From Pseudidiomarina mangrovi (GTDB lineage Bacteria; Pseudomonadota; Gammaproteobacteria; Enterobacterales; Alteromonadaceae), in the NCBI RefSeq assembly GCF_003999375.1, contig NZ_RJLC01000012.1, positions 38,270-102,269 on the forward strand: a stretch of DNA of 64,000 nt, read 5' to 3'. Below are positions 39,395 to 49,951 of the stretch, piece by piece (the stretch's first letter is position 1; every line of letters starts with the position of its first letter). The position numbers were made by a program, and so were the translations under genes. The notes beneath the pieces are model-generated. The model was given only the letters and a program-made list of their open reading frames with translations, was not told where the DNA came from and made no database searches.

Positions 39395-41434
39395 ATGAAC
39401 GCTAAGCCAAGCTTAAATCAGCAGCTACAACAAATGCAGCAAGCTATTGCTGAAGCTGAGCAAGCCAATCAAGCGAAAAGTGAATTTCTGGCTAACATTA
39501 GTCATGAAATACGAACTCCGATCAATGCTATTTTAGGAATGACGCAATTAACCCTAAAAACAGCGCTTGATGACAAGCAATATGGCTACCTGAAATCTAT
39601 CGAAAGCTCCTCGAAAATCTTGCTTGGTATCATTAATGACCTGCTCGACTTCGCCAAGCTAGAGGCCGACAAACTCAGTATCGAGAAGATCCCTTTTGAC
39701 CTTGAAGAGGTACTCGGTAATTTGGCCGACATGTTCGCCTTTCGTGCCTATGATAAAAATCTCGAATTTATTATTAACCTACCCACCAATATTCCAACGC
39801 GACTCATTGGCGACCCGCTGCGCATTAATCAAGTACTGGTCAATTTAGTCAGCAATGCCATCAAATTTACTGAGCACGGCGAAATTGTGGTGTCAGCAAC
39901 ATTGCTTGACCTGACCGAGCAAGAAGTCTATTTACGACTTTCGGTGACCGATACCGGCATTGGTATGGACGAAGCACAACGAGCAAAATTATTTCAGGCC
40001 TTTAGTCAAGCTGATAGCTCCACCACCCGCAAATATGGTGGCACTGGGCTTGGCTTAGCCATCAGCCAACGCATCGTTAAGCTCATGAATCAACATGGTA
40101 TGGGCGTGACCAGTAGCGTCGGTCAAGGTACCACGTTTTTTCTTGAACTAACCTTGCCACTGCAGCCACAGCCAGATTCTGATGCACGCTTATTGCTGTT
40201 ACCGCGGCTAGCAGGTCAACACGTGTTAGTGATTGAGGATAACCTGACCACTCGCGAAATGGTCACCGAGTTGCTGCGTAGCTTTGAAGTGAATGTACGC
40301 ACCTGCCGTAGCGCCGAAGAAGCGTTATTATTGGCGCAACAACAAAACTTCGACGCGATTTTGGTCGATTGGCAGTTACCCGGTATGAGCGGTCTGGAAT
40401 TCTGTCAGGATATGCTGGCACACCAAAATAGTGCCAAACTAATTTTAGCAACCAGCTACCATGCGCATGAATTATTAGCTGAAGCGCGACAGCTCGGAGT
40501 GCATGAACACATCGTCAAGCCTTACACCAGCTTAGCCTTGATTCAAGTGCTGTGCTCTGCTTTGGCACTGACTAAAGCCCCGGCGAACGCACTTACAGAG
40601 CACCCTGATCAAGCCTTGCAGGGGCTCCCGGTGCTGTTGGTCGAAGACAATGATATAAACGCCTTGATTGCCCGAGAAATGCTGCAACACGCCGGCTTAG
40701 TGGTGGATCTTGCCCACCATGGTGAAGAAGCTATCACCATGGTCGATAGCAAAGACTACGCTTTGGTACTCATGGACATTCAAATGCCGGTTATGGATGG
40801 CCTAACCGCCGCAGAGCATATCCGCAGTAAGTTTTCCTACCAGCAATTACCGTTAATTGCCATGACCGCTAACAGTAGCACCGATGATATTGAACGTTCC
40901 CTGGCGGCCGGTATGCAGGACCACATCAGTAAACCAATTGACGAAAAAATATTACTACAAACAGTGCAAAAATGGGCCTTGCGCAGCAGTTACAATGGTG
41001 CCAATGATAATCCCGACAGCCACGCCAATCATCGCCATGAGCGGCCCAGTTATCCGCGTCACCGCGATATCGACTTCAACACCGCGCTTGAGCGTTTGCA
41101 GCACAATATTGGTTTGTACGTAAACTTGATTGATCGTTTACAACAGGATTATCAACATGCACCGCAGCAAGTGGTTGACTTGTTGGCAAAAGGTCAACAC
41201 CAACAAGCGCAACGCTTCTTTCATTCGCTTAAAGGTGCCGCCGCTAATCTCGGCTTAACCCGGTTGCATGTGGTAGCTGGGCAACTAGAACAGCTGATGG
41301 CCGCGGGCGAATTAGATTTATTAGCAGACCTTATCACCAAACTCGATCCGCTCCTCAATCAGGCACAATCCGCTGCCGCCGACTTAGTGCTGTGGCATCA
41401 ACGCATCCAGAAACAAGGTAATCACGCATCATGA
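39395..41434 (+). CDS. Soluble hybrid histidine kinase (HisKA-HATPase-REC-REC-HPt)
   Basis: Multistep phosphorelay protein without any visible sensor or membrane segment. After a short coiled coil (1-30) comes HisKA with His37 in ISHEIRTP. Then come the HATPase domain ([27 protein letters not shown]), receiver 1 (phospho-Asp in ILVDWQLPG), receiver 2 ([13 protein letters not shown]), and a C-terminal HPt domain with His in [12 protein letters not shown]. The ORF is open upstream to 39278, but those residues look non-coding; the ATG at 39395 gives MNAKPSL, about 679 residues, BarA/ArcB-like order. Its stop overlaps the start of a 58-residue membrane protein. The input signal and final regulator are unknown. 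Confidence 0.9.
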   Translation: MNAKPSLNQQLQQMQQAIAEAEQANQAKSEFLANISHEIRTPINAILGMTQLTLKTALDDKQYGYLKSIESSSKILLGIINDLLDFAKLEADKLSIEKIPFDLEEVLGNLADMFAFRAYDKNLEFIINLPTNIPTRLIGDPLRINQVLVNLVSNAIKFTEHGEIVVSATLLDLTEQEVYLRLSVTDTGIGMDEAQRAKLFQAFSQADSSTTRKYGGTGLGLAISQRIVKLMNQHGMGVTSSVGQGTTFFLELTLPLQPQPDSDARLLLLPRLAGQHVLVIEDNLTTREMVTELLRSFEVNVRTCRSAEEALLLAQQQNFDAILVDWQLPGMSGLEFCQDMLAHQNSAKLILATSYHAHELLAEARQLGVHEHIVKPYTSLALIQVLCSALALTKAPANALTEHPDQALQGLPVLLVEDNDINALIAREMLQHAGLVVDLAHHGEEAITMVDSKDYALVLMDIQMPVMDGLTAAEHIRSKFSYQQLPLIAMTANSSTDDIERSLAAGMQDHISKPIDEKILLQTVQKWALRSSYNGANDNPDSHANHRHERPSYPRHRDIDFNTALERLQHNIGLYVNLIDRLQQDYQHAPQQVVDLLAKGQHQQAQRFFHSLKGAAANLGLTRLHVVAGQLEQLMAAGELDLLADLITKLDPLLNQAQSAAADLVLWHQRIQKQGNHAS

Positions 41435-41607
41435 CACGATTTTTATTTGTTATTCCGCTGCTACTCAGTATCGCTTGGCTACTATATCTGCGCCTCAACG
41501 GTTGGAGCTTACGCCAAGGCCTACGTGGCTTTATCTATATTGCAGTAGTTAGCGGCTTTATTGCATTGGCTTATACCTTGTTGTGGTGGTTAACCAATCA
41601 ACGCTAG
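41431..41607 (+). CDS. 58-residue two-helix membrane protein
   Basis: A short frame starting at the ATG within the kinase stop (ATGA overlap) encodes 58 residues with two hydrophobic helices, about 4-20 ([17 protein letters not shown]) and 34-54 ([17 protein letters not shown]). A short basic loop with [10 protein letters not shown] joins them. It ends with a TAG codon and overlaps the end of the convergent oadB by 18 nt. I do not recognise the family with confidence. The coupled start argues that it is a real gene; a role as a membrane partner of the adjacent soluble kinase is only a hypothesis. Confidence 0.72.
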   Translation: MTRFLFVIPLLLSIAWLLYLRLNGWSLRQGLRGFIYIAVVSGFIALAYTLLWWLTNQR

Positions 41608-42720
41608 TAAGATCCCCGCCGCTACCGCTGAACCAAGCACCCCAGCTACATTTGGACCCATAGCATGCATCAATAGGTAGTTATTCGCATTAGCCTCTAA
41701 ACCTACCTTATTCACCACTCGCGCAGCCATCGGTACCGCCGATACGCCGGCGGCACCAATAAGCGGGTTGATGGGCTGGCTACTGAGTTTATTCATCAAT
41801 TTTGCCATCAATACGCCAGCTGCAGTGCCAATCGAAAAGGCCACAGCGCCTAGCACCAAGATACCTACCGTCTGCAGTGATAAAAACTCATCAGCCGATA
41901 GCTTTGAACCGACCGCTAGACCAAGGAAAATGGTCACAATATTAATTAATTCGTTTTGCGCGGTTTTGCTTAAACGGTCAACCACCCCGGCTTCGCGCAT
42001 TAAGTTGCCGAAACAGAACATACCGACCAACGGTGTCGCCGTGGGTAAAAATAGCAATGTCAGCGCCAGCACGGCCAACGGGAACAGAATTTTTTCACGG
42101 CGCTCTACCGGGCGAAGCTGCTGCATGGTGATACTACGCTCTGAAGCAGTGGTCAGTAATTTCATAATGGGCGGCTGAATAATGGGCACCAACGCCATAT
42201 ACGAGTATGCCGCCACCGCTATCGCACCAAGCAATTCAGGAGCTAACTTGGAGGCTAAAAAAATTGCCGTAGGGCCATCAGCACCGCCGATAATTGCAAT
42301 TGCAGCGGCATCGGCTAAGGTGAATTCAAAGCCTGGCAAGGCATTGAGGGCTATAGCACCCAAGAGCGTGGCGAAAATTCCGAATTGCGCCGCGCCGCCC
42401 AGCAGTAAGGTGCGTGGATTGGCTAATAACGGGCCGAAATCCGTCATCGCTCCCACCCCCATAAAAATTAGTAGTGGGAATACGCCGGTTTCAATACCAA
42501 CCGCATAAATCGCATAGAGAATGCCACCGGGATCAGCTAAACCAGCGCCCGGTATGTTAGCCAAAATGGCACCAAAGCCAATGGGCAGTAGCAATAACGG
42601 TTCAAACTTTTTATGAATAGCCAGGTACAAGAGTAACGCACCGACCGCCATCATGATCGCGGCACCCCAGGTCATTGCCGCCAGACCGGTGCTTTGCCAT
42701 AAAATGATCAGGCGCTCCAT
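41590..42720 (-). CDS. oadB: Oxaloacetate decarboxylase beta subunit (Na+ pump)
   Basis: Membrane subunit that decarboxylates carboxybiotin and pumps Na+ outward. The 376 residues form about nine or more hydrophobic segments. The family signatures [18 protein letters not shown] and [13 protein letters not shown] are present, the first supplying the Na+-binding Asp. The ATG follows the oadA stop by 2 bp. Order oadG-oadA-oadB is the usual operon. It is convergent with the small membrane protein after the hybrid kinase, with an 18-nt overlap. Confidence 0.97.
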   Translation of the reverse strand: MERLIILWQSTGLAAMTWGAAIMMAVGALLLYLAIHKKFEPLLLLPIGFGAILANIPGAGLADPGGILYAIYAVGIETGVFPLLIFMGVGAMTDFGPLLANPRTLLLGGAAQFGIFATLLGAIALNALPGFEFTLADAAAIAIIGGADGPTAIFLASKLAPELLGAIAVAAYSYMALVPIIQPPIMKLLTTASERSITMQQLRPVERREKILFPLAVLALTLLFLPTATPLVGMFCFGNLMREAGVVDRLSKTAQNELINIVTIFLGLAVGSKLSADEFLSLQTVGILVLGAVAFSIGTAAGVLMAKLMNKLSSQPINPLIGAAGVSAVPMAARVVNKVGLEANANNYLLMHAMGPNVAGVLGSAVAAGILLALIG

Positions 42721-42722
42721 AA

Positions 42723-44525
42723 TTAGCCTGCCACACTTAACATGACATCGCCTACCGCTACGCTATCACCTTCGCGCACATGAATATGGCTGACCTCGCC
42801 GCTATGCTGGGCTTTGATATCGGTTTCCATTTTCATCGCTTCAAGAATCATCACTACTTCACCGGCTTGTACCTGTTGACCGGCTTTCACCAGTACCTTA
42901 AAGACATTACCTGCTAGCGGTGCAGTTACGTCGCTACTAGAACCCGACGGAGCTGCTGCTGGCGTGGCTGATTGAGCTTTAGTCGCCGGCGTTTTAACGT
43001 TTTGCGCTGCAATGCGCAAACTATCCCGCGGGCCTACCTCAACCTGGTAGACCACGCCATCGACTTTCACCGCATAGCTTTCGATGGCTGTATCTGCGCT
43101 TGTTTGTGGTGGCGCGACTGGGGCGCTGTCCGCTGCCGCAGATGGCTCCGGCTCAAAGGCACTGGCATCGCCGCGGTGTTGCAAAAACTTCAGACCAATT
43201 TGCGGAAATAAGGCGTAGGTCAATACATCATCGACTTCAGCCTCGGCCAGAGTAAATGACTTTTCTTTGGCATGTTTTTTCAGTTCTGCCGTTAAACGCT
43301 CGAGCTCGGGCTCTAATAAATCGGCTGGACGTACGGTAATGGGTTCATCGCCCTGCAAAACTTGCTGTTGTAGCTCTTTATTCACCGCCGCTGCAGTTGC
43401 GCCATACTCACCCCGAAGTACCCCGCGGGTTTCCTTCGATAACGAGCTATAGCGCTTGCCACTGAGGACATTTAAAACCGCTTGAGTACCGACAATTTGT
43501 GAGGTCGGTGTAACCAATGGAATAAAGCCTAAATCTTCCCGTACACGCGGTATTTCAGCCAGCACCTCATCAAACTTATCCAATGCTCCCTGCTCTTTCA
43601 GCTGATTCTCCATATTCGTCAACATGCCGCCGGGTACTTGTGCAGTTAAAATACGCGCGTCAACGCCTTTGAGCGAGCCCTCGAACTGGGCATATTTTTT
43701 CCGCACAGCACGAAAGTGATCAGCAATAGGCTGCAACGCAGTCAGGTCTAAACCACTGTCGCGATCCGTGCCTTCGGTCATGGCGACCAATGTCTCAGTG
43801 GCAGTGTGGCCATAGGTCATGCTCATGGAAGAAATAGCGGTATCAAGAATATCGATGCCCGCTTCAATAGCCTTTTGGTAAGTGGCGGTGCTCAAGCCGG
43901 TGGTGGCATGACATTGCATGGCGATAGGAACCGCCACCGTTTGTTTCAGCGCGGTGATCAGTTCAAACGCCGCTTGTGGCCGCAACAACCCAGCCATATC
44001 TTTAATACAAATAGAATCACTGCCCATGTCTTCTAAGCGCTTCGCCATATCTAACCAGGTTTGCAGGGTATGGACTGGGCTTACGGTATACGACAAAGTA
44101 CCCTGCGCATGACCGTCAACAGCTTTTGCCGCTTTGATTGCGGTGGCAAGGTTACGTACATCGTTCATGGCATCAAAAATTCGAAATACATCAACGCCAT
44201 TTGTTTTAGCGCGTTCAACAAAGCGCATCACCACATCGTCAGCATAATGTCGATAACCGAGTAAATTCTGACCACGTAAAAGCATCTGCTGAGGGGTTTT
44301 TGGCATAGCTTTTTTCAGCTCGCGAATACGCTCCCATGGGTCTTCACCTAAATAGCGAATAGCAGCATCAAAGGTCGCACCGCCCCAAGATTCCATTGAC
44401 CAATAGCCAATATCATCAAGTGCTGCAGCCATCGGCAACATATCATCTAAACGGAAACGGGTGGCCAATAAAGATTGATGCGCATCGCGGAGCACTAATT
44501 CAGTGAGTTTAATCGGTGTGGTCAT
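42723..44525 (-). CDS. oadA: Oxaloacetate decarboxylase alpha subunit (biotin carboxyltransferase)
   Basis: Transfers the carboxyl group from oxaloacetate to biotin, giving pyruvate. The carboxyltransferase TIM barrel is at the N-terminus ([15 protein letters not shown], with the metal-binding Asp; [10 protein letters not shown]). The conserved domain extends to about 460, then an Ala/Pro-rich linker leads to a biotinyl domain with the biotinylated Lys in EAMKMETD near residue 566. GGAG precedes the ATG. The length of 600 is usual. The complex provides a sodium gradient, consistent with a marine habitat. Confidence 0.97.
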   Translation of the reverse strand: MTTPIKLTELVLRDAHQSLLATRFRLDDMLPMAAALDDIGYWSMESWGGATFDAAIRYLGEDPWERIRELKKAMPKTPQQMLLRGQNLLGYRHYADDVVMRFVERAKTNGVDVFRIFDAMNDVRNLATAIKAAKAVDGHAQGTLSYTVSPVHTLQTWLDMAKRLEDMGSDSICIKDMAGLLRPQAAFELITALKQTVAVPIAMQCHATTGLSTATYQKAIEAGIDILDTAISSMSMTYGHTATETLVAMTEGTDRDSGLDLTALQPIADHFRAVRKKYAQFEGSLKGVDARILTAQVPGGMLTNMENQLKEQGALDKFDEVLAEIPRVREDLGFIPLVTPTSQIVGTQAVLNVLSGKRYSSLSKETRGVLRGEYGATAAAVNKELQQQVLQGDEPITVRPADLLEPELERLTAELKKHAKEKSFTLAEAEVDDVLTYALFPQIGLKFLQHRGDASAFEPEPSAAADSAPVAPPQTSADTAIESYAVKVDGVVYQVEVGPRDSLRIAAQNVKTPATKAQSATPAAAPSGSSSDVTAPLAGNVFKVLVKAGQQVQAGEVVMILEAMKMETDIKAQHSGEVSHIHVREGDSVAVGDVMLSVAG

Positions 44526-44539
44526 CCTTTGACTCCTTA

Positions 44540-44764
44540 TTATTTGTGATTGCTGCGATAGCGTTTCACAGCGGCGCTTATTGCCGCTATGTGAGCAGCA
44601 GGCGGAGAATTTGGTGCTGTTACTGAGGCTGCCGCAGCAGCTGGCTTGGCCGCAGTTAGGTAGCTTAATAGTTGCATAGCAACCAACAACAGCACTAAGA
44701 ACACGAACACCGCGCCCATACCAGTAATCATGATCATGAATGCTTCAACGAAAGCTGCGCTCAT
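44540..44764 (-). CDS. oadG: Oxaloacetate decarboxylase gamma subunit
   Basis: Small membrane subunit that assembles the alpha and beta subunits. One membrane helix (about residues 12-36, [21 protein letters not shown]) precedes an Ala/Pro-rich cytoplasmic tail. The open frame begins at 44827, but the ATG at 44764 ([10 protein letters not shown]) gives the usual 74-residue form, preceded by GAGA. It is the first gene of the oad operon; no clear promoter was assigned upstream. Confidence 0.9.
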   Translation of the reverse strand: MSAAFVEAFMIMITGMGAVFVFLVLLLVAMQLLSYLTAAKPAAAAASVTAPNSPPAAHIAAISAAVKRYRSNHK

Positions 44765-44927
44765 TGGTGTTCTCGCTTGTGTAAGTTTTGTTAAAATTGA
44801 CACTGCGACCAAGCATAGCACATGCACTTTGCCCGATGCGAATAGGCATCGTTATAGAGACTATTGATGGATTAAATAATGGGGCAACGCTTACTACAGA
44901 CTATGGGATTTAAATCTAGCAGGCTAA

Positions 44928-45004
44928 TGGCGCACTCGGGAGGGCTCGAACCTCCAACCGCTCGGTTCGTAGCCGAGTACTCTATCCAGTTGAGCTACGA
45001 GTGC
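44928..45004 (-). tRNA. tRNA-Arg (ACG), copy 2
   Basis: The minus strand forms a complete 77-nt cloverleaf: acceptor GCACTCG paired with CGAGTGC, D-arm AGCTCAACTGGATAGAG, anticodon loop CTACGAA (anticodon ACG, read as ICG after deamination), T-arm GGTTCGAGCC and encoded CCA (TGG at 44928). It is identical to the copy at 45025-45101. The serV-argV type cluster next to csrA is also known in E. coli. Confidence 0.97.
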
Positions 45005-45024
45005 ATATTAGGTTGGTAACGACG

Positions 45025-45101
45025 TGGCGCACTCGGGAGGGCTCGAACCTCCAACCGCTCGGTTCGTAGCCGAGTACTCTATCCAGTTGAGCTACGAGTG
45101 C
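45025..45101 (-). tRNA. tRNA-Arg (ACG), copy 1
   Basis: Identical 77-nt tRNA-Arg with anticodon ACG and encoded CCA. It is separated from the other copy by 20 bp and from the upstream tRNA-Ser by 20 bp, so all three should be processed from one transcript starting at the promoter near 45233-45260. Confidence 0.97.
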
Positions 45102-45121
45102 GTTGTCGTGTTGTGCACAAA

Positions 45122-45214
45122 TGGCGGTGAGGGAGGGATTCGAACCCTCGATAGGGCTATAAACCCTATACTCCCTTAGCAGGGGAGCGCCTTCAGCCGC
45201 TCGGCCACCTCACC
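45122..45214 (-). tRNA. serV: tRNA-Ser (GCU)
   Basis: A 93-nt class II tRNA with acceptor GGTGAGG paired with CCTCACC, a D-arm GCCGAGCGGCTGAAGGC, anticodon loop CTGCTAA with anticodon GCT, and a long variable arm (TATAGGGTTTATAGCCCTA). The T-arm is GGTTCGAATCC and the CCA is encoded. It is the first gene of the tRNA cluster. Confidence 0.97.
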
Positions 45215-45232
45215 ACTTGTTTGTGGCGTTGA

Positions 45233-45260
45233 ATGATAGCGGCACTGGCAATAATGTCAA
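45233..45260 (-). promoter_or_regulatory. Promoter for tRNA-Ser-Arg-Arg cluster
   Basis: On the minus strand a perfect -35 TTGACA (45255-45260) and -10 TATCAT (45233-45238) are spaced by 16 bp, about 18 bp before the tRNA-Ser 5' end. It lies downstream of the csrA terminator, so the cluster should be transcribed independently of csrA. Confidence 0.78.
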
Positions 45261-45376
45261 ACGATTTTTTCTGAATTGCCGTGCGTTTGTGGGAATTTTG
45301 AACATCTCGCTTAAAATAACCGCACAACGCCTCATTTTCATCGAACTGCGCCAACTAAGGTGAACTGGCGCACAGA

Positions 45377-45406
45377 CAAAAAAGCTGACCACTATGGGTC
45401 AGCTTT
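45377..45406 (-). terminator. Intrinsic terminator after csrA
   Basis: AAGCTGACC and GGGTCAGCTT pair around ACTAT, followed on the minus strand by six T residues. The hairpin begins about 15 bp after the csrA stop. The plus strand has only a short T-run. Confidence 0.88.
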
Positions 45407-45420
45407 TGCTTACTGAAGGC

Positions 45421-45615
45421 TCAGCTATTGTTCTGCTTGTCACCATCATCATGTTCAGCTTGGATGCGGTTATAGATTTCTTCGCGATGAACAGAGACTG
45501 TTTTTGGTGCATTGACGCCGATCCGAACTTGGTTGCCTTTCACACCCAAAACCGTGACCGTAACCTCATCACCAATCATCAAGGTCTCACCCACTCGACG
45601 GGTTAAGATCAACAT
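45421..45615 (-). CDS. csrA: Carbon storage regulator CsrA
   Basis: RNA-binding dimer that controls translation of many mRNAs by binding GGA motifs. It begins [18 protein letters not shown], the invariant start, and contains [19 protein letters not shown], with the RNA-binding Arg near residue 44 (VHREE). At 64 residues it is slightly longer than in E. coli, with an acidic/Asn tail. The ribosome site is AAGGAG. It lies between alaS and the tRNA cluster, as in E. coli. The 171-bp upstream gap contains a 7-bp inverted repeat and probably its promoter. Confidence 0.98.
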   Translation of the reverse strand: MLILTRRVGETLMIGDEVTVTVLGVKGNQVRIGVNAPKTVSVHREEIYNRIQAEHDDGDKQNNS

Positions 45616-45743
45616 TGTCTGACTCCTTCAATACATCTCTCAATGCCCGCTGTCGTTGATAAAAATTACCACAACAACGGACCGCTAAAGGGCAATCGTG
45701 TTACGCATTCACCGATATCACGATTGTTATAGTAAACCGCTTA

Positions 45744-45761
45744 GGTCTTGCGCACAAGACC
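45744..45761 (-). repeat. Hairpin in alaS-csrA intergenic region
   Basis: GGTCTTG and CAAGACC form a perfect 7-bp stem with a 4-nt loop, 26-43 bp beyond the alaS stop. No T-run follows, so it may be a weak terminator, a processing signal or a structure in the csrA leader. Confidence 0.5.
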
Positions 45762-45786
45762 AGTTCATACCAAGAGCACAAATATT

Positions 45787-48393
45787 TTAGTGCGTGCCAA
45801 ACTGCTGTTCGAGGTAGTCACGGGCCGCTTGCAACGCCGCGTCAATTCGCCCAGTATCGGTACCGCCAGCCTGAGCCAGGTCAGGTCGACCGCCGCCCTT
45901 ACCACCGACTTCAGCAGCTGCTCGGCTAATGATATCACCAGCTTTAACCTGTGCTGTTAAGTCATTAGTGACACCAGCTATCAGTGCAACTTTGTCATTG
46001 CTGGCTACGGCTAATACCACAACACCGCTACCAATTTGATTTTTCAAATCGTCGACCATGCTACGTAGAGCCTTTTGATCTACGTCATGCAGTTGCGCCA
46101 AGATCACCTTGTGCTCGCCAAAGTGTAGTGCTTGTCCCACTAAATCGCCACCAGCTTGCGCGGCTAGCTTTTGTTGTAATTCAGCGATAGTCTTCTCTAG
46201 ACCTTTACTGCGCTCAACCAAGGCGACCACACGTTCGGTCAGCTGTGCGGGATCAGCCTTAAACAACGCTGCTGCAGCGCGTAACTGCTGTTGCTGAGTC
46301 AAACTGTAGCGCGCCGCCTGCATACCGGTAACCGCCTCGATACGGCGCACACCAGAAGCAATACCAGACTCACTAACTATGCGGAACTGGCCAATATCGC
46401 CGGTACGCTCTACATGGGTACCGCCGCAGAGTTCTAAGGAATAGTCGCCCATGCGCACAACCCGCACTACATCATCATATTTTTCGCCAAACAGGGCCAT
46501 CGCACCGGCTTGTTTGGCTTGTTCAATTGGCATGTAGTTGATATCAAGCACATGGTTATTGATAATTTCTTGGTTGACTTGGCGCTCAATAGCATCCAAT
46601 TGCTCTGCGGTCACTGCCGAAAAATGAGCAAAGTCGAAACGCAAGCGCTCGGCACTGACCAGTGAGCCCTTCTGATTCACATGTTCACCAAGTAAATTAC
46701 GCAACGCCGCATGCAATAAGTGCGTGGCGGAATGGTGACGCTTGATCGCTTCACGCCGCGCTTGATCAATTTCAGCAGCGACGCGGTCCCCCACTTTCAA
46801 GGCCACATCACTACGGCCATGGTGAGCAATCGCCTTACCGATGTATTGAGTATCTTCCACCACAAAAGCGCCGCCATTAGCGACTAATTTACCTTGGTCA
46901 CCAATTTGGCCACCGCTCTCTGCATAAAATGGTGTACTCGCAAGTACCACGATACCTTGCTGACCGGCATCGAGTTGCGTTACCGCTTTACCATCAACAA
47001 ACAATTCAACCACTTGGCTGCTGGCAGCTGTATCGGCGTAACCAACAAATTCACTGCGCTGCGACGATTTCAGGCGTTCGTTGTAATCCATACCAAATTG
47101 TGAGGCTTGCTGCGCACGTTGACGCTGTTGCTCCATTGCGGCTTGAAAACCGTCTTCATCAATGGTGAGTTGCTTTTCACGGGCGATATCAGCGGTTAAA
47201 TCGAGCGGGAAGCCGTAGGTGTCATACAGCTTAAACACCACATCACCGGGGATCACGGTTCCGTCAAGCTGGCTCAATGCATCCTGTAAAATCCCCAAGC
47301 CACGCTCAAGGGTCTTACCAAACTGCTCTTCTTCGCGCGCTAATGCTTGTTCAATAATGGTGCGTTTGGTTACCAGCTCTGGATATGCTTGGCCCATCTG
47401 CGTGGCCAGCTCGGCCACCAGTTTATGGAAAAAACCAACCTGCGCGCCGAGCATGCTGCCATGACGCGCGGCGCGGCGAATAATACGGCGCAGCACATAA
47501 CCACGGCCTTCATTCGATGGCATCACACCATCGGCAATTAAGAAACTGCATGAACGAATGTGGTCGGCAATAACCCGCAGCGATTTATTGCCCAAATCAT
47601 CACAACCAATGATTTTAGCGGCCGCACGAATCAATGCATCAAAGGTATCAATTTCATAGTTGCTGTGCACATGTTGCAATACCGCAGCAATCCGTTCCAA
47701 GCCCATACCGGTATCTACCGAAGGTTTCGGTAATGGCAACAACGTGCCGTCGGCCTGACGGTTATATTGCATGAATACTAAGTTCCAGATCTCGATGTAG
47801 CGGTCACCGTCTTCTTCTGGGGTTCCTGGCGGGCCGCCCCATACCTCTGGACCATGATCGTAGAAAATTTCTGAACACGGACCACAAGGGCCAGTATCAC
47901 CCATGGCCCAGAAGTTATCTTTGGCGCCTATGCGTGCGATACGATCGGTAGGGACACCAATTTCGTTGGCCCAAATGGCGTACGCTTCATCGTCTTCAGT
48001 GAATACCGTTACCCAAAGTTTCTCAGCGGGTAACTTGAGTACGCCGGTTAAGAACTCCCAGGCGTATTGAATGGCTTCACGCTTAAAGTAGTCGCCAAAG
48101 CTGAAATTACCGAGCATTTCGAAGAAGGTGTGGTGGCGGGCCGTGTAACCGACGTTTTCCAGGTCATTGTGTTTGCCACCGGCACGCAAGCAGCGTTGTG
48201 ACGATACTGCACGGGTATAATCGCGCTTATCATCGCCTAAAAACACATCTTTAAATTGCACCATACCCGCGTTGGTGAATAACAGCGTTGGGTCGTTACC
48301 TGGTACCAATGAAGCCGATGCCACACGCTGGTGACCGCGCTCAGCAAAGTAATGTAAAAACGCTTCACGGATTTCCGCACTGCTCATAGTCAT
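45787..48393 (-). CDS. alaS: Alanyl-tRNA synthetase
   Basis: Charges tRNA-Ala and edits mischarged Ser and Gly. The class II catalytic domain starts [13 protein letters not shown] and contains [17 protein letters not shown] and [12 protein letters not shown]. The editing domain has HHSATHLLH and ELCGGTHV, the zinc ligands. The C-terminal DHHA1 domain ends [15 protein letters not shown]. The frame is open up to 48444. The ATG at 48393, with an AGGGTG upstream, gives 868 residues; an alternative ATG lies at 48387. Family length is about 875. The recX-alaS-csrA order matches E. coli. Confidence 0.97.
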   Translation of the reverse strand: MTMSSAEIREAFLHYFAERGHQRVASASLVPGNDPTLLFTNAGMVQFKDVFLGDDKRDYTRAVSSQRCLRAGGKHNDLENVGYTARHHTFFEMLGNFSFGDYFKREAIQYAWEFLTGVLKLPAEKLWVTVFTEDDEAYAIWANEIGVPTDRIARIGAKDNFWAMGDTGPCGPCSEIFYDHGPEVWGGPPGTPEEDGDRYIEIWNLVFMQYNRQADGTLLPLPKPSVDTGMGLERIAAVLQHVHSNYEIDTFDALIRAAAKIIGCDDLGNKSLRVIADHIRSCSFLIADGVMPSNEGRGYVLRRIIRRAARHGSMLGAQVGFFHKLVAELATQMGQAYPELVTKRTIIEQALAREEEQFGKTLERGLGILQDALSQLDGTVIPGDVVFKLYDTYGFPLDLTADIAREKQLTIDEDGFQAAMEQQRQRAQQASQFGMDYNERLKSSQRSEFVGYADTAASSQVVELFVDGKAVTQLDAGQQGIVVLASTPFYAESGGQIGDQGKLVANGGAFVVEDTQYIGKAIAHHGRSDVALKVGDRVAAEIDQARREAIKRHHSATHLLHAALRNLLGEHVNQKGSLVSAERLRFDFAHFSAVTAEQLDAIERQVNQEIINNHVLDINYMPIEQAKQAGAMALFGEKYDDVVRVVRMGDYSLELCGGTHVERTGDIGQFRIVSESGIASGVRRIEAVTGMQAARYSLTQQQQLRAAAALFKADPAQLTERVVALVERSKGLEKTIAELQQKLAAQAGGDLVGQALHFGEHKVILAQLHDVDQKALRSMVDDLKNQIGSGVVVLAVASNDKVALIAGVTNDLTAQVKAGDIISRAAAEVGGKGGGRPDLAQAGGTDTGRIDAALQAARDYLEQQFGTH

Positions 48394-48470
48394 GCACAAC
48401 ACCCTAGTCATTCGGTTGAAATTATCAGCTTTGAATAGCGCCAAAGCCTACCATGAAAGGCGCCTTTCGA

Positions 48471-48935
48471 CTAGTCAGATTGCGCAGCAGATTGACGTTC
48501 CAGCGCCTGTTTTATTTGCCCATAGGTGAAGCCCTGGCTGAGCAAATGGCGGATCATTTTGTCGCGTTGTTTGGGCTCTAGCGGTGGCTGCTGGCCAAAA
48601 CGTTTGAGCAGACGCCGATAACAAGCGTCATCCCAATCGGGATCAGCTTGCTGCAAGGCTTCATCAATCAATTCGCGGGCAATGCCGCGTTGCTGTGCAG
48701 CAGCGCGAACTTTGCTAGCACCGTGACCTTTTTGCAAACAGTGACGCACCCACATTTCGGCGTAGCGTGTATCACTTTGCCAACCCCGTTCTGCCGCGCG
48801 GCTAATAGCAGCGCTGGCATCAGAGCTGGTAAAACCGCGCTGTAGCAATTTTTGCTGCAATTCATGGCGGCTGTGCTCGCGGCCAGCTAACAGCCGCACC
48901 ACCACATCTAACGCTTGTTGCTGTTGTTCATCCAT
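48471..48935 (-). CDS. recX: Regulatory protein RecX
   Basis: Binds RecA filaments and limits recombinase activity. The 154 residues form the expected three-helix repeats: the N-terminal VVRLLAGREHSRHELQQKLLQRGF and WVRHCLQKGHGASKVRAAAQQRGI, with a C-terminal DKMIRHLLSQGFTYGQIKQAL. In most gammaproteobacteria recA lies directly upstream; here that place is taken by an agmatine-deiminase-like gene, which overlaps recX by 28 nt. recA must be elsewhere. Confidence 0.93.
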   Translation of the reverse strand: MDEQQQQALDVVVRLLAGREHSRHELQQKLLQRGFTSSDASAAISRAAERGWQSDTRYAEMWVRHCLQKGHGASKVRAAAQQRGIARELIDEALQQADPDWDDACYRRLLKRFGQQPPLEPKQRDKMIRHLLSQGFTYGQIKQALERQSAAQSD

Positions 48936-49951
48936 GCACTCAACGCCCCACTTTCAGGAAGATTCAAAGTTAAACAATGCGGCCCGCCACCGGCTTTGAT
49001 AAATTCATCTGCCGCCACACCAAATACGCGCAACTTTGGGAAATGCTCGCGCATAGTTTGCACCGCATCTTGGTCAGTGGACACACCAAACTGTGGTAAC
49101 AATAACAAGTCTGCCACGCGAATGAAATTCACATAGCTGGCTAGCAACGGGCGTTGCCCGCGCGCCAGTACCCCCTTACGGCGGCGCACGCTATGAAAGT
49201 CATGGCGGTTGGCGGCTATGGTTTGTGTCGGCGGTAGCGCCAGCCAACGCAGGGTCAGCCCCGCTGCGGTAACATCCTGTTGCAAACGACTAAGACACTG
49301 TGGCGATACACTATGGGCTATAGTTTGGCGATCAACAAATTGAACTTGGTTATCACTATGTCCGCCGGTCTCATCAGCTGGATGCGCTTCGTACAGCCAA
49401 AAAATATGCCGTAAGCCAAGCTGTCGCTTGAGTTGAGCAGCTATCTGTGACAATCGGAGGTGCGGATTATTGCGCTGCAGCGAGACAGCATGAGCAATGG
49501 CGATACCATCACCGTTGGTGCTGATCGCGCCGCCTTCTAAAACCATGTTGTGCTTAGCCAAAGGGCAAGCCAGCTGCCGCGTTAAGGCGCCGGCAAAACG
49601 CAGATCGGCTTGATAATCGGGGTATAAGCCCTGCCAAGCATGAAAATCAAATTGCAGCGCATGGCTACGATCAGACTCGGCGTTGTGCAGCCATAACGGC
49701 CCAAAGTCACGCGGCCAAGCATCGTTGTAAGGCAGTATAATGAGCGGAAATTCAGCACCGATTTGGCGCCGTACCGTTGCATATAACTGCGGCGGCACGG
49801 CCAGCATGACCGCATGGAAGGGGGCAATTGTTCGCAGTAGCTGCAACAGCTGTTGTTGGGCTGGGCGCCCTTGCAGCCGCCACACATCACTACGAAATGG
49901 CCACAGCGCTAACAGTGGCCCCGACAATTGCCAATCAGCGCGTACCTGCAC
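48908..49951 (-). CDS. Agmatine deiminase-family (PAD_porph) protein
   Basis: Guanidine-modifying enzyme of the agmatine/peptidylarginine deiminase family. Family motifs are visible: [38 protein letters not shown] and GGGPHCLT near the C-terminus, the last with the nucleophilic Cys. RDFGP replaces the more usual RDTGP, so agmatine as substrate is not assured. The frame is open to an ATG at 50038 inside rluB; GTG at 49951 gives about 347 residues, starting close to the conserved RADW, and was preferred, though its ribosome site is weak. It overlaps rluB by 17 nt and recX by 28 nt. Confidence 0.85.
   Translation of the reverse strand: MQVRADWQLSGPLLALWPFRSDVWRLQGRPAQQQLLQLLRTIAPFHAVMLAVPPQLYATVRRQIGAEFPLIILPYNDAWPRDFGPLWLHNAESDRSHALQFDFHAWQGLYPDYQADLRFAGALTRQLACPLAKHNMVLEGGAISTNGDGIAIAHAVSLQRNNPHLRLSQIAAQLKRQLGLRHIFWLYEAHPADETGGHSDNQVQFVDRQTIAHSVSPQCLSRLQQDVTAAGLTLRWLALPPTQTIAANRHDFHSVRRRKGVLARGQRPLLASYVNFIRVADLLLLPQFGVSTDQDAVQTMREHFPKLRVFGVAADEFIKAGGGPHCLTLNLPESGALSAWMNNSNKR

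Noticed and set aside
44765-44827. Extended N-terminus of oadG
   Set aside because: The extra 21 residues are absent from the usual gamma subunit, and GAGA is spaced for the ATG at 44764.
44928-45101. Possible CRISPR-like repeat at two identical 77-nt copies
   Set aside because: These are two complete tRNA-Arg genes with encoded CCA. No other array-like spacing was seen in the window.
45782-45798. TTGGCACG at the alaS/csrA side on the minus strand
   Set aside because: It lies in the final alaS codons and has no GC at the required 10-bp spacing.
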